This document shows, piece by piece, positions 20,761 to 34,312 of a stretch of 64,000 nucleotides of DNA (position 1 is its first letter; the number at the start of each line of letters is the position of its first letter). Below the pieces are notes generated by a model, which was given only the letters and a program-made list of their open reading frames with translations, was not told where the DNA came from and did no database searches. Source of the stretch: Aquilaria yunnanensis (lineage: Eukaryota; Streptophyta; Magnoliopsida; Malvales; Thymelaeaceae); contig CM077594.1 of the NCBI GenBank assembly GCA_039654915.1, positions 86,256,893 through 86,320,892 on the forward strand. Direction: 5' to 3'. A program made the position numbers and the translations under genes.

Positions 20761-23700
20761 CCTTCACCAATTCTATAAAATGTTATTTGATTTAATTTGT
20801 TCGTATTCTGGACTCTAAAGAAACCGACATTCCCTCCCTTATATATGATAACAATATATTATTTAAGCCTTACATACTTACATCCATGATTCTGAGTACA
20901 AAAAAAAAAAAACTTTTCACTGTGTGTAAACCCAACAGATCACATGTTTATCTTCCCTAATTATGCTATTTAGCCAAAGTAAAACCTTAGAGAAAAGATA
21001 TTTAATATGCTTATGTGGCATAAGATGCAATTTTTTTAAAAAAAGAATAGAATTTGAGAAATATAATTATGGAACGAAGGAGTAGAAACTCTTATATCTG
21101 GATTCAATTCGAAATGTTTTGGCTTTTGGGTATATATAGAGTTGTTGATGACAAAACATTCCAGGAAAGTAGTCTCTTCCTTCAAGGATGGATCCATGTA
21201 TAAAATAATTTTTTATGTAAATATTAATTAATTTTAAGGAATTTTATTATAATTAATAAGATGATCACATTAATTAAAGAAAACTATCAAAGAAAACAGA
21301 AATACAATAAAAAATACATTATTATTTCTGTAAATAAATGAAATTTGGTTAAAATTGAAGTTGAATTAAAATTTCATTTAGAGAAACCTAGGAGAAATTT
21401 TAACATTTCATGTTTTTTTTTTAAAAAAAAACCATACATCGAGATTTTAATAATTTGTGGTGATACCACTGAAAAGAATTTCTAGATCCCGTCTCCTCTC
21501 ATGCAGAGAAGCCCTATTTTTTTTAAAAAAAAAAATCATACATTGTGTTTGTTTGTTTGTTTCTTTTTCCTTTACTAATTAAATTAACGGCTCATTAAAC
21601 ATGGCTCTTCTAGGTAAATTAAAGTCGATCCTGCGACCAACAAACAAAGGGACTGTGGCATTTTTTAAAAAAAAAAAATTCTTTCATCGGCCAACTAAAA
21701 CAAGATAAGATAAAGAGTACAAGGTAGATTTACAAGCTACAAAATAAAAATAAAAATACCAAATGAAGGTTGTACAAGACAACAAGTTTCTCTGTAATTA
21801 CGAGTACTCTCTCTACTGTACAGTATATCTCTCTCCTGTGATTTTAACGTAACTTATAATATGATTTTATGTAATAAAAAAAAATCCAAAACCAGTTTAT
21901 GTCAACACTATAATAAAAAAAATGCTCACATCTAGAGAGTAAAATGTGGGTGCACGAAAAAATTGAAGCAAATTGTAATTTTACTAAAATATTATAAGGA
22001 GTTCTGTAGTTAGGCCTAGAATGTATAAATTATAATGGTGATATGCGTAGGGTGGCGTAGTGTTGGGGAGGTCTAACTTTGATTTCAAATTAATAGAGTT
22101 CAATGTTTTGAAACCTTTTTGGTTTCATCTTTCACTAGTTTCTCTTAGGTGGGGTGACGGCATTTTTGTTATGCATTTGGCAGATTAGGCCATATTAACA
22201 ATATTTGTAAAGATAATGCTTGAAAATAAAATTCATCTCTTCATTATAGTAACCAGCTAAAATCCTCTCTGCCTAAGCATTGAGCGAAGAAGGGTGTAGG
22301 GAGAATACGAGCATAATCCTATGATGCTATGTTTGAGAGTGAAGATTGGAGTACGTTATCAACAATGAGCTAATAAGATTATGTGCAAATAAGTTGAGCC
22401 CTAATTACACTTGATCACTCAAGCTCAAGCTCAATATGTTTGGGATTAGCACACGAGTTCAATTTCACTAATTAGGGGATTAAGTTTAACCAACAAGTGG
22501 GAGCTGAAGGGGTTCATTTTGTTAATCCATCTTAGCAACCAAAGTTAGGTGTAACAATTCTCTTGGGCCTTCTACATTATACTTTTTGTTCTTCCTTATG
22601 TTGTGGTAGTCTTTTTTTAGAAGAACACTTCCTCTGTTGCTTTAGCTAAAATCGAGTTCAATTATTATGGAAATAATATCCAATCCACCGTTACTAATTA
22701 CTTAAAAATGAATCCCAAATTTAAACATTTTTATCCATATGGCCATTGCCTTCCATACATGCACCCTCATGGGTAACTCACAGTTCCAAACTATGTGAAT
22801 TAGGTAAGTTTTAATGTACCACTATCCGAAATGACAAATCTACCCTTCCCAATTTCTCTATTTTCTTTTTTGGTATAGTCACCAAGAAAGTGCAAAAATT
22901 GTCCCATACCTCATTAATTTGCCATGAGCACTCACACTCACACATGGTAAATTTCAAAATATGGATAGTCTGCACCTGGTGGAGTAAATAGTAAAATACT
23001 TTCTGATAATGTAAATCATATTTGTACTATTTATTAGCTCCCACGAATGACGAGCTAGATTTAGAGTCAGCTTAATTTTATTTCAACTTTGAAACGCAAG
23101 TCTGTGTTTTTTTTTTTTTAACTTTTGAATTTTGAATTTTTACGTGTGTATCTTTACTTTAACAGAATCAAATCCGAGTCTAATTAACATTCTTTAATTT
23201 TGTCGTATCTGAATCATTAATTATCCAGATCACCGACCATTACCACATGAAATCAAGGCCGTACATTTAGCAGTCAAACCTACTGGTATTCACATCATGT
23301 GGTGAAAGCTGTCCTAGCATTGACTTTTTTTTTTCAGGTATTAAAAAAACATAGACCCTTGAAAACCTAAGCTAGCTAATTACAAAATTATTTAGTAGGT
23401 TTTACTCTAAATTCAATTTGATTAGACATAATAGTAATAAATTTAACACAAATTCGAGCTAATAAATTTGCGTTCCGAATTTTATAACAATATAAGATAA
23501 ACTTGCTTGGGTAGTAAAAATTTCCCAAAGGTTTAACTTCAAAAACATCTTGAGGTTTTCGTGAAAAATTAGATTTTGCCCCCATTTTGTTCTAAAAACA
23601 TACATTTTATATCTTGAATGTGAGTATTTTTTAATAATATCTAATATTAATTTTTTAAATTTTAATGTACACTATATCTTATTAAATTAAAAATGTCATA

Positions 23701-24160
23701 TAATCGTTTGAAATTTTTCAAATTAACATTTAAATTTTTAATTTTTTTATCTATTTAAATGTAAAACAATAAGGAGATAAAAGTATAAGTTTCTAAAATG
23801 AAAGGAGACGAAATATGGACATAGGGGAGTTTTTATAATCAACCAATTTCCAAACGGGCCATAGTGGTCCTAATTCTACTTCAGGAAACCTTGAGGGAGA
23901 TTTCTGTTAATTAATCGAATATACAATAAAAATAAAAATAAAATAATAAAAGGCCAAAAAACACAAACGAAGTAAATAAGAATTAATTATCGATTTCTTA
24001 GTTGATGGAAGAAAAAAGAGATAAAAGGCAAGTAAGGGTTTAAGGTTTTTGTCTGTGTCCCAGTTGGGAAGAAAAAAAAGTTAAAAGACAAAAGGAGCAG
24101 AGAGCGAGCGGGCAAAGAAACAAAAAAGAAACAGAGAAAAGAGAAGAGAATTGTACTTAA
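20761..24160. other. AT-rich intergenic DNA upstream of the response regulator gene
   Basis: There are several T8-A8 type palindromic runs (near 21410-21430, 21512-21532 and 21662-21680) and no supported gene. The last few hundred bases lead into the promoter and 5' UTR of the response regulator gene. I cannot place its TATA box or start site with confidence. Confidence 0.55.
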
Positions 24161-24512
24161 AAAAACGTATAGATTTCTGTTTAGTTGGGGTTGGAACTTG
24201 AAAGTAGAAAGGAACTCTCTTCACTCTGCTTCTGCGCTGCCCATCACAATCATTGTCCTTTTGTACTGCTTTTACTCGCTCCTAGTCTCGCTTTCTCCTC
24301 CTCCTGATTCTTCCTCCTCTTGATTCGTTCAATAATTCTCTTCTTTTCCTTTTGCTGTTCTCTTCCCTTTTCCCTGTTCTGTCTGCGTTTCTGCCATCTG
24401 GGTTTGGTTCAAACTGTTGCTTTGGCCGAGAAAGGTTGGAGCTTTGGTCTGGTTGTCTCTGTTTTTTGCTCTGCTTCTCATCTGGGTGGTCGGGAATTGT
24501 TTGGTTGGGAAA

Positions 24513-27500
24513 ATGACTGTGGAAGACCGGAGAAGTGGTTCCAATGGCGAAGACAGATTCCCAATTGGCATGCGAGTTTTGGCGGTTGACGATGACCCGA
24601 CTTGTCTCTTGATTCTGGAGACTCTCTTGAAGAGATGCCAATACCAAGGTCTTAAATTTTTTTGTTTGCCCTGTTATTGTTCCTGTTACATCAAATTTTT
24701 CTGTTGGAATATATTTTTTGTTCTCTATTTTCTGGAGAAAGAAACTCCTGCATTTGCTCTTCTGTTATCACATTTATTTTCTTTTCTAAGAAATAGCTTT
24801 TAAGTGCTCTAGATTTCTGGGCATTTTCCGAACTATTTTTTCACCAATTAAAGATTGGATTTTTCTTTTTGGGGTTTGATGCCTTTCTTTGAAAAAATTA
24901 AAAAAAAAAAACTGTTGAGATTTATCCATGGTGCTATGTACAGTTCCTGTCGAGATGCTTTCTGATTTATCAAGGATTTGATCGGCTTTAAATGAGGGAT
25001 GACTTTTTCTGGCAGCAACCAAGGAACAAAGAAGGAAAAGATAAAATAAAATAAAACCTGGAATAATTTGGCTCCTTTTCAATTTCAACAATGTCATTTA
25101 TTGATTCTGCAGTTACTACAACCAATCAGGCAATCACGGCTCTGAAAATGCTGAGGGAGAACAGAAACAAGTACGATTTGGTCATCAGCGATGTTAATAT
25201 GCCAGATATGGACGGCTTTAAGCTCCTTGAGCTTGTGGGGCTTGAAATGGACCTACCTGTGATCAGTATGTGTTATTCATCCAAAAGCCTACCCCTTTCC
25301 TTCCTAATGGCATTAACTAGACACATTTTTCATCAGTTTTGTTCCTTAAAATTTATTTTTAGCAGTTTAATATTGTCTGTGTTGAGGTATTTGTTTTCAT
25401 GGATTCCAGTGTTGTCAGCTCACAGTGACACCAAGCTTGTTATGAAGGGTGTAACACATGGTGCTTGTGACTATCTGTTAAAGCCGGTAAGGATTGAGGA
25501 GCTGCAGAACATATGGCAGCATGTGGTTAGGAGGAAAAAGTTGGAGCCCAAGGATACAAATAAGGAGCCTAATCAAGATGGTCAGCCTGGAGTAGGGGAA
25601 GCTGGATCAGTGGCTACATCTGCTGGCAGTGGTGATCAAAATGGGAAAGCAATGAATAAGAAACGGAAAGACCAATATGAAGAAGAGGAGGAGGGTGAAG
25701 ATGATGAGCATGAGAATGAGGATCCATCAACTCAGAAGAAGCCTCGGGTTGTATGGTCTGTGGAGCTGCATAGGAACTTTGTTGCAGCTGTCAATCAATT
25801 AGGCTTTGACAGTAAGACTTAGTTGCTTTGGATTAATGTGCCTTATCATCAGTACTAAGACTCTTAACTTCTGGCTCTCAATGTTGTCTTCTTCTACTTG
25901 CAGAGGCTGTTCCTAAGAAAATTCTCGAACTGATGAACGTTGAAGGGATAACAAGGGAGAATGTGGCCAGCCACCTGCAGGTATTGTATAGAACTTTCCC
26001 AGCTTTCCTTAGGAATTTGACTATAGTCCTGCAAATGACATGGCATGCTGTGATGAGAACCTGCCCTTGCCGTATCATATTTTTATTGAAGTTGTATTTG
26101 AAAATGGGAGTCTTAGAGAGTAAAAGAAACTTATTTACATATCCATTTTTAACTCCATTCTTGGCAAAAAAGTAGATGCTTTGGTCTGCCAGCTCTCTTT
26201 GATTGCTTCTCAGTTTCTGAAAATCCTAGAACTTTGCTTTAATGGCTTATGTATGGGATTGGTGATAATAGATGGTTGAGTATGTTGAGTGTGGCATTTC
26301 AGAAATCTGTTTGGGTAAACAAGGTCTCCTCCTTCTAACTTGCTTGTATTGTGTGGTAGAAATATAGGCTGTACCTGAAGAAGCAAGCCAGCATGATTGC
26401 TGCACAAGGTAACAGGGACATTTTATATTTGCACACGGGTTCTATGGACGGATATGGAGATTTTCGCACATTCAATGGACCTGGAAGGTTTTCAAGTACT
26501 TTTTCATCATCATACCAACCAGGTGGAGTGTTAGGTAGACTGAACTCCTCTCCTGCTCTAAGCCATTTGCGTGCAATTTCTCCATCTGCCAATACCTCCA
26601 AAGCAGCAAGCAATGCCATGCATACCCTGGGGAAGATTCAGCCCACCGGAGTGCCTGCAAGCCAAAACCAAAGCATTAATCTGCTTCAGAACATCCCTAC
26701 ACCCTTAGAGGACAATCAGCAATCACAGAACAAGTCTGGTACCCATGTTACAGAGTTCACCAATAATGTTAATGGTTCAATTGTATTCGGAGTTGCTGGT
26801 AGCAGTCCAAACTCTAGAGTTATGAGCAGCTCTGCTCCTGCTGCTTCAAGCAGCTCATTTTTGCTACCAGCAAACACACAAGCAGCACAAAGTAGCATCG
26901 CATTTGGAAATCAATCTTCTCTTGAGCTTGTCTCATTGCCACAAGAATCATTTGACATCGGTGTTCATGGTTCATCAAATTTCCTTGATCATAGTAGATG
27001 TGATGAAAACTGGAAAGAGGCAGGAATTTCCAAATTCCCTGCAAATTCAGCAAGAGTCAATGAAGCTATCAGTCTTGAAGATATACCTTTGAATAATTTC
27101 CACGACAATATATCTTGGTCTGGTTCTGTTGCCCTTTCATCTTCAATGGGTCATACAGCACATCTGGAAGATGGCAGAAGGAATATGCAGTACCAGGCTG
27201 GTCTAAGTAGCAATCTGTTGCATGGAATGAAACAGTGGCAGGACCAAAGGCATAACTACTTCCAAAACATAAATAATTCATTCAGTTCCAGATCTCTAGC
27301 TTCTGAATGCGATATTGTGGACCAAAGTAATGCATTCGGGAATGATAAAGCTAATGCTTTGCTGCTTGGGCACATAAATGGTGATTCTCCTCTTGTTGTA
27401 CAGCAAACTCAGGGTGAGAAATCAGCGTTCGACCCTAAACTGAGTTCTAATTTCAGCTTCGGCTTGGAGCAACAGAAACACCATAATGGTTTTATCCAAA

Positions 27501-27799
27501 GCAATTATAGTTCCATGGATGAAATAATGAGTACCATTGTCAAACCGGTATGTCCTTCCAACTTTCTTCACTATTAGCTACGCTTTTATTTTAACTCCAA
27601 GTAGGAGGCTCAATCAGTTTTCATACTTTAGCTTTTCAGTCTAATGAAAATCTTCGGAGTTTGCAGGATTTCCAAAATAACCTTGTTTTCTGTTCATTTG
27701 AGGACACTTTTCTGTCTGATGCAGGGACAGATGAATGAGACGGCATTGATAGATGGCGAATTCGGGTTTGATGCATACTCGTTGGGGTCATGCATGTAA
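24513..27799 (+). CDS. Type-B cytokinin response regulator (ARR10/ARR12 type), 676 aa
   Basis: Six coding exons: 24513-24648, 25113-25265, 25410-25811, 25904-25980, 26360-27547 and 27725-27799. All introns are GT-AG, the phases agree, and the total is 2031 nt. The product is a nuclear transcription factor activated by phosphorelay from cytokinin receptors. The receiver domain (about 18-130) has the acidic pocket DDD at 26-28, phospho-acceptor Asp72 in [10 protein letters not shown] and Lys121 in LLKPVR. An acidic linker with a KKRK basic cluster leads to a GARP/Myb-like DNA-binding domain (about 206-264: [15 protein letters not shown], ending [12 protein letters not shown]). The rest is a Ser/Asn/Gln-rich activation region. 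MLSAHSD and [10 protein letters not shown] place it with ARR10/ARR12 rather than ARR1/ARR2, by memory. The ATG was chosen because MTVEDR leads into the receiver; upstream in-frame sequence lacks ATG. It converges on CBP60, with 624 bp between the stops. Confidence 0.93.
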
Positions 27800-28423
27800 G
27801 GCTGGCTCTGGTGGAGAATGCTAGGGCTAATCTTGGGTAGAAGTGGATGAAAGCAACATCAAGGGCGGTCCATCTATCTGTCTAGTCTGTATTAATATGT
27901 ATCTAGTCTCAGTTGCTGTAGTATGATTTCTGGCTGCAGTTTTAGACAGCAATCCCCTCTTCCTTAAACGCCATCTTGATGTTCTTCATTGTTGCTGTCC
28001 ATAAATAGTATTGGTCATTTGAGAAAATTTTGCCAGTATTATTCTTGAACCACAAAACCTGGCCTAAATCTTAGGACACCAACCATATTCTTGATGGCAT
28101 CAAAAGCACTCAGAGAAAGGAAAAGCAAAATGCTAAGTTCTAGAACATTTCCTCAATAATGTGGCAACTGTGTTCTTTTATTAAAATACAGTAGAATGAA
28201 ACAATTGAAAATAAATTTTTTATCAAATTACATGGCCGAAGGAAGACAAGGTTAACTGAGAAAAGGTTCCAGAGGTGTAAAAGAAGTCTGGGAACTTGAT
28301 GTAAAGATATTCTTTTCTTATTTTTTCAGTGAAAAATAAGAACAGAAATCTGAATCATGCAATTCCCATGACAGTAATCAGTGGGATGTTATTTAAAAAT
28401 TAAAAAAAAAAACACAAAAAGAA
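27800..28423. other. Shared 3' region between two convergent genes
   Basis: This holds the 3' UTR of the response regulator (+) and of the CBP60 gene (minus). The two stop codons are 624 bp apart, so the transcripts may approach or overlap. No other feature is seen. Confidence 0.6.
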
Positions 28424-31295
28424 TCAATCTAGCTCAACCAGCTGAGCTCTCCTCTCTGCAGCCTTTTTCCTTACAAATATGCCCCATCTTAGAGCAGCTT
28501 TCAGCTTCAGCCATCCAACAACAGCCTTCCCTGAGCCTCTACTACTGCGGTCCTGCCCAGATCGATAATCATAAGGAATGGTGTAAGTATAACAAGCTTC
28601 ACTGGGATGACCAAAACCTGACCCCATTCCAATTCCCACGTTGAATGTCTTCAGTAACCTCTGCATGTCATCACTCTCTAGCATCTCCGAACTTCTAACC
28701 CGGATTTCATCCGCAAACATCTCTTCCAATCCCTGTCCATTCCTTGGCCTAGACCAGTCTCCTGGAAATAATGGACTGACTGCAGCATTCCCAACCGGCA
28801 TGTAATTCATATCGCCAGTTAAGGACATTTGCGGATTGTTTAGAGCAGTTGATGCATTATGATCAGACCTCACAAAAGGAAATTCAATCAACTGAGGAAC
28901 TGTGGCATGGCTATTGCTGTCCTGACAATGTGAGGAGGGCTCAGGAGCAATATATTGATGCCTCTCCTGCGTTGTAGCAACATCATGCTCCCTGCCATAG
29001 TCATTGTCAGTTGGTGTCGGCGAAGATTTAATTCCCTTCTTGGTACTTGCCAATGAGTTGAGAACTTTTCCATCATATTCTATTACTTGATGCCAATTAT
29101 CATATGCTTGTTTCACCAGGGAATCCACCGAAATCTGCACAAAGGTCCGAAATGACTGAGTAAATTCAGGAAAAAAAATACTCACTTAAAAATCACTAGT
29201 GGAAGTTGGAGCTTTGGCCATAAAGGTATAAAAAGGCCGGATTATTATTTAACAGTTCCCCAAGATTGGTTGTTATGCTGATGTTAAGTTGTTTACTGCA
29301 AGGAACACTGAACCTTTTGACTGTCAGTAAGTGATTCCAAAGGAAGGAACTGCCCGTTGGCGATAAGTCCTCTAAGCTCATAAATATGATTGAAAACAAC
29401 TCCAGTTCCGTTTGTCCCATCAGTGTAGTAAACGTACAACTTTTCACCCAGTACGCATGTCTTAGCATGCTCCACAGTGTTTTCCCACATCCTATTGGAC
29501 ATTCCGCTTCCAAGAATCTACATATGATGAAACTAACAGTTTAGAAACTGATATTTAAGCAACGAACAAGAAAGAACAAAAAGAGACAGTAACACTAACA
29601 TTTCTTAGCCTTTGTGGATCTCTGACAAGAAGCCTGAGAAAATCTTCAACTGTCACTATATCAGCCTTTAACAACTTCTTGTGCAGTGCTCCATCCTTGG
29701 CTATCCTATCCAATCTCCAAACTTCATCGTGCAAAGCAGGTGGGTAGTGTTTCTTATACACTGCAATTGGATTTGTCAACTTGATTAGTACAGGCAGAAG
29801 AGGAAAGAGTTACAAATTAAGACTAGTCAAAATTATATAGCTTCAGCAATAGCTAGGCAATTGCAAAACCAAATCTCCAACTGAAAACTCACATTCGCCC
29901 CTGTGATCCTTAACAGCAAAAGCTTCTGTTTTGGCCTCACGGACTCGAGTCCCATCACAATAGCCAGGAGAAATCTTCACTCCAAGCCTGAATTTTCTAC
30001 TCCTAATCCAACTAGAATTATCAGTAAAAGAAAGATCTCCTAGAGTCCCCACTCCATCTTTGAGGGTAACCTGTAAATCCCCAGTCAAAAGAGGTCTCCT
30101 TCCCTCACGCTCTTTTACTCCGTTGCTCTCAAACCGCTCTTTTGTCCAGTCCTCATCATCTTCCTCATTGAAATCACCTTCAAGCACAACAACATCCAGC
30201 TTGGCTGCCGATTCTGGTCCAGTTTGCTCAACAGTACCAGTATTCACATCCAGTAAGACAACATGTATGGCTGCTCCCTGGTCTCCCTCGACCTTACCAC
30301 CTGTGAATAGGTGGGGTGGCATTCTTGTTCTGAAATGCAGCTGTAAGTTTCTCCCATCTGCACCTTGTATTCTTGGTGGGGAAGTCCTATCAAAGATAAA
30401 TATCTTGTTCAGTGTTCCCTCACTAAAACATGACCAAGGATTTTTAGTATTAACATGGTAAATATAACAGAAGACCGAAGTTCCTTGATGTTAACTACAG
30501 GAAATTTGTGTTCTGAACAAATATGTTACTTATACCAAAACATTACTGTTTCTTAGTTCATCAGATGGCACGTGAGAAATCAAAAGTAGCATTGAATATG
30601 ATGCTTCACCAATTTCTAGCCTGAATCATATATAAGCACCAACCAAATGCAGGAACTAACCTTCCAGTCAACTTGGGACTCCCTATTCTTGTCAAAGCAC
30701 GCTCCACTTCTTCGCTTACCTGCATTATGCATATGCAAATTAATGGGAGGAAACACCAAAATGGATCTAAACCAAAGACGCAGTTCAGTATTTTCTGATT
30801 CTTCTCAAGTAATATGGACTAGCTAACTGGATCACGCGATTGTTGACTCACAATTCTGCGGAACAAAGGCTCCAAAGTTGAGCAAAGTCTCTGCAAACTG
30901 TCCACCTTCAGCGCTTCCACAATGACACTACATAATCACCAAGTTCCACATCTTTGAAACATATTCAAGACAATACCAGAAAATCCCAATTAAAGCCTAA
31001 GAAGGAAATTCTGTAATGAGTGGTTCATCAAACTCAACGGATTGCATAAGCCAATAAGATCCCAATTCAGGGTTTCCAAGTCTAACTATCAATGTAAAAA
31101 ATAAATAAAACCAACAACAGGACTTCTAGATATTTCAAGCAACAAATATCAAAGGCAAGATTTATTTTGTTACCAAAAAGGAAGTGAAAGAAAGTACCTT
31201 GCCAAACCAGGCATCCTTGGTTTCTTTGATTCCGACATATATTCTGCATCATCAAGAGCTTCCTCATAATCCCTCTTCTTCCGTGAACTTTCCAT
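28424..31295 (-). CDS. CBP60: CBP60 calmodulin-binding transcription factor, 600 aa
   Basis: Seven coding exons on the minus strand: 31295-31198, 30927-30852, 30719-30661, 30386-29893, 29760-29600, 29517-29314 and 29134-28424. All junctions are GT-AG and keep frame (1803 nt). The N-terminus is basic ([14 protein letters not shown]), then comes [20 protein letters not shown], typical of the family. The conserved CBP60 region (about 80-390) includes [51 protein letters not shown] and [19 protein letters not shown]. The last 30 residues ([20 protein letters not shown] and on) form a basic amphipathic segment that fits the C-terminal calmodulin-binding site of the CBP60A-F group. CBP60 proteins link calcium to salicylic-acid immunity gene expression; the length fits the B/C/D members rather than CBP60g or SARD1. 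No lesion is visible. Confidence 0.93.
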
Positions 31296-32006
31296 TTACA
31301 GAAACCGAACTAGTTTGTCCCCCTTTAAGTATTTAGTTAGACTCCTTAATGACTTCCAATTTTGAAGGGTAAAAAGAAAAAAGAAAACAGAAGATAGCTG
31401 CTTGAACCCAGGAAGCTTCTCCAAATGAGAGCTAAATTCACTAGTAAAGTAAAAAACTTGTTAAACCATTCTCAGGAGAAAAGTTGACCCGTTCAAAGAA
31501 ATGGCGGAGCTGGCACTTGGGTTTTCATTTGGGGATCTGGGTGGAGAGAAATGACGTAGAAAGGAAGAAGCTTGGGGAGATTTGGTGCTTATGTACAAGA
31601 TCTGGTTTATTGTAGTTTTAGTGGGGGAATCAATTGGGATAATTAATTATATGAACGTAGCTGTGTTTCTTTTTTTTTTTTTTTCCAGTTTTTATATTCT
31701 CAAATAGCTGTATGCTCTGCTCTGGGTGAGTGCAATGAACTTATAAAAATAAAAATAAAAAGCTGAAACCGCGTTTTTGTGTTTGCTTTCCCGCTTGCAG
31801 TCGCATCAGTTACTGATTTTGTTTTTTTCTAGTTTTTTTTGGGGGTCCTTTATTAGCTTTCCTCCACTAGGAAAGTCAATGGAGGTCCACGTCCCTCTCT
31901 TTCAGCCCCATCCTTATCCTTATGTTAAGGTTTCGTTTATTTGAAATTTGACTTTCCCTTCTTCCTTCGACGCTTTCTACATGGGGTAAATTTTGCATAG
32001 CCCGGC
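31296..32006. other. Upstream region of CBP60
   Basis: This holds the 5' UTR and proximal promoter of the minus-strand CBP60 gene, including a T-run near 31671-31684. I do not identify a definite TATA box or cis element. The Tourist-type MITE starts 715 bp upstream of the CBP60 ATG. Confidence 0.5.
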
Positions 32007-32009
32007 TTA

Positions 32010-32867
32010 GAGCATCTCCAACAGCTTCCCCAAAATTTCTATAAGATAGGGAAGCAAAAAGTAAAATCTCTATAATTTTTTTGCTTAAACTCCAACAGCT
32101 TCCCTATTTTGTAGAATTTTGTATTTATTACATAGCAATTAAATATTATGGATTTAAAACAAATTTAAATTAATGACTAGATTAATTATTGTATAATTAA
32201 ATATTATTAAAAATGTAAAAAAATTACTCCTTCCGTTTTACAAAGAATGACTCTTTTACTTTTTTTACTAAAATTTGACTTAAATATATTTATATTAATT
32301 TATGTTATAAAAAATTTTAAAAATTATGTTTATAAAATAGAGTCTTTAGGTTCAATTTTCATAAAAAAATAATAATTCTATAAAAAATTTTGAAAAAAAA
32401 TATGAAAAAATTGTTGATAATTAAATATTGTGTAAAATATAAAAATTTACTACCTTTGTTTCACAAAAAATGACTATTTTAACTTTTTTAACTAAAATCT
32501 GACTTAAAAATATTCATATTAATTTGTACTATAATTTTTTTAAAAAAAATAAATTTATAAAATATAGACTTTAAGATATCATTTTCATATAAAAAATTAT
32601 ATTTCTATAAAAAATTTTGAAGAAAATAAAATTATGAATTAATTGTTGTGAATAATAAATAAAACAACCTTTACGAGAAAGAGATAATGTTATTTTTCAT
32701 TCCCCAAAAATTTTTGGAGTTTCTGCAGAAATAGGGAATGAGATCTTTTCTTTCATCTCATTCCCCATTTTAGAGAATAGGATGGAGAAACTGTTGGAGT
32801 GAAAAATGGCTTCATATTCCCTAAAATGAAAAAAAACTGCTAAATGGAGAAGCTGTTGGAGATGCTC
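32010..32867. mobile_element. Tourist/PIF-Harbinger-type MITE, 858 bp, TSD TTA
   Basis: The left terminus GAGCATCTCCAACAGCTTCC and the right terminus, whose reverse complement is GAGCATCTCCAACAGCTTCT, are near-perfect inverted repeats. The element is bounded by TTA at 32007-32009 and 32868-32870, the target preferred by PIF/Harbinger transposases. The interior is very AT-rich and non-coding, with an internal repeat (ATTTTTA.AAAAT-type segments near 32270-32400 and 32500-32620). Confidence 0.8.
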
Positions 32868-32870
32868 TTA

Positions 32871-33199
32871 CGCGTAAGCCATCCCATAATTAATTTTTAT
32901 GAACAATTTAATCCCTATAATTTAATTTTTATCTTATTTCTTTGATCTAAGAATTAATTAAATTTTTAAAGTTTTTCTTTTACAAGTAATTAAAAATTAT
33001 TATTAAAATCTTTTCATATTATCACCCAAGTCACGTAGCAACTGTAAGAGTCATAATTAAAGTAAAAGGACAGTAAGATTACTTAAAATGTTGACAGATA
33101 GCTAATAAAGATAGTAACATTAATTAATAATTACTAATGGATTAAATTTTTAGAAATTTGACTAAGTCTGCTTTAAAGAGATAAGAGGAAAAATAAATT
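32871..33199. other. Short AT-rich spacer before pararetrovirus 2
   Basis: There is no gene. The last part merges without a visible boundary into the pararetroviral movement-protein frame. Confidence 0.5.
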
Positions 33200-33213
33200 A
33201 TAGGGAATAGAAA

Positions 33214-34310
33214 AATGAAAAACTCACAAGCTATATATTAGTCAAGGATATTGAAAAGAAATTAGAAATTTTGAATATTCCTAAAATGGGTAAATGAGAT
33301 ATTTATCCAAAAGGAACTTTTGATTTCAGAATGGTTTATGTTATTGAAATAGTAGAAAAAACTATTCCAATAATGGAAGAAGATCATAGATTTGAACTAT
33401 TTTTAAAATACATGATCAAGGATTATCTAAAAAATCATTATAACTACTTGCATGTTAGGCTGGTGCAAATTGCTTTAAAACAACTAACAAGAAATGGTTT
33501 AAACACTTCTATGATAATTGCCATAAGAGATTGTAGATATAATAAATTCTCTGATTCTCTACTAGGTGTTGTAAAATCAAGTCTCTGTGATGAACTAATT
33601 TATTTTAATTGTCCAAAATTTACTGTTTCTTTGAAAGATCCACATATCATGAAAGTTTTAACTACTAATATCATGACATCTGGTTTTGATATGTTAGAAG
33701 GATCCCATAAGCTTTGCTTTGGTTTATAGAATCTATTACAAAGCAATGACAACACAAATTGAGCCTAAGGCTTTAGAATTTGATGCATGAGGAGAAACTT
33801 TATTATTAAAAACTAATACAGAAAAAAGTCATGTTATCATTCTAAAACCAATCAAATGGAGAGGCATTAAACTTCCAGAAAAATGAATTTTTCTGAATGA
33901 AAAACCCATGAAAACTTTGAAACCTCAAGAATTAAAAAGAATTATTGAATATGAAAATGGAGAAATTGAAATAAGATTTAGCAAAAATAGAATTACAAAA
34001 TTTGATTTTTTAGAATTACACAACAAAAAAGGCGTTCATCAAGAATTGCTTACAAACCATCTAGGGTTTTATACTTTTATGTTCCAGAATTTGAACATGA
34101 GAAACTTGTAGGTGGAGTTAGAGAATCAGTAGAATAAGTTTTACATCCTGTTTATAAAATTGATCCAGCTGTCTTGAAAAAAGATCATAGTTCTGGACAA
34201 CAAGAAGAAGAAACAAAATCTGTGTCCATAGGATCTCCTAATCCTACTTTTTTTTCATATTTTCAAGTAAATGTATTAATAGAACCATTTAGGTTTGACC
34301 CTTAGAATCT
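33214..34310 (+). pseudogene. Pararetrovirus 2 movement protein remnant
   Basis: An in-frame stop near 33295 is followed by a readable stretch at 33331-33729. It contains HYNYLHVRLVQIALKQLTRNG, then IRDCRYNKFSDSLLGVVKSSL and FTVSLKDPHIMKVL, which match the 30K movement-protein fold of caulimovirids. Further stops occur at 33727 and later, and 33908-34111 continues in another frame. Movement proteins form tubules at plasmodesmata; this copy cannot be made intact. Confidence 0.65.
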
Positions 34311-34312
34311 AA

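Noticed and set aside
23510..23860. Possible further Mutator-type MITE
   Set aside because: The two ends show only weak reverse-complement similarity and no target duplication.
24417..24512. N-terminal extension of the response regulator frame (LWPRKVGALV...)
   Set aside because: It begins with a non-ATG codon and lies in the 5' UTR; the family N-terminus starts shortly before the receiver at MTVEDR.
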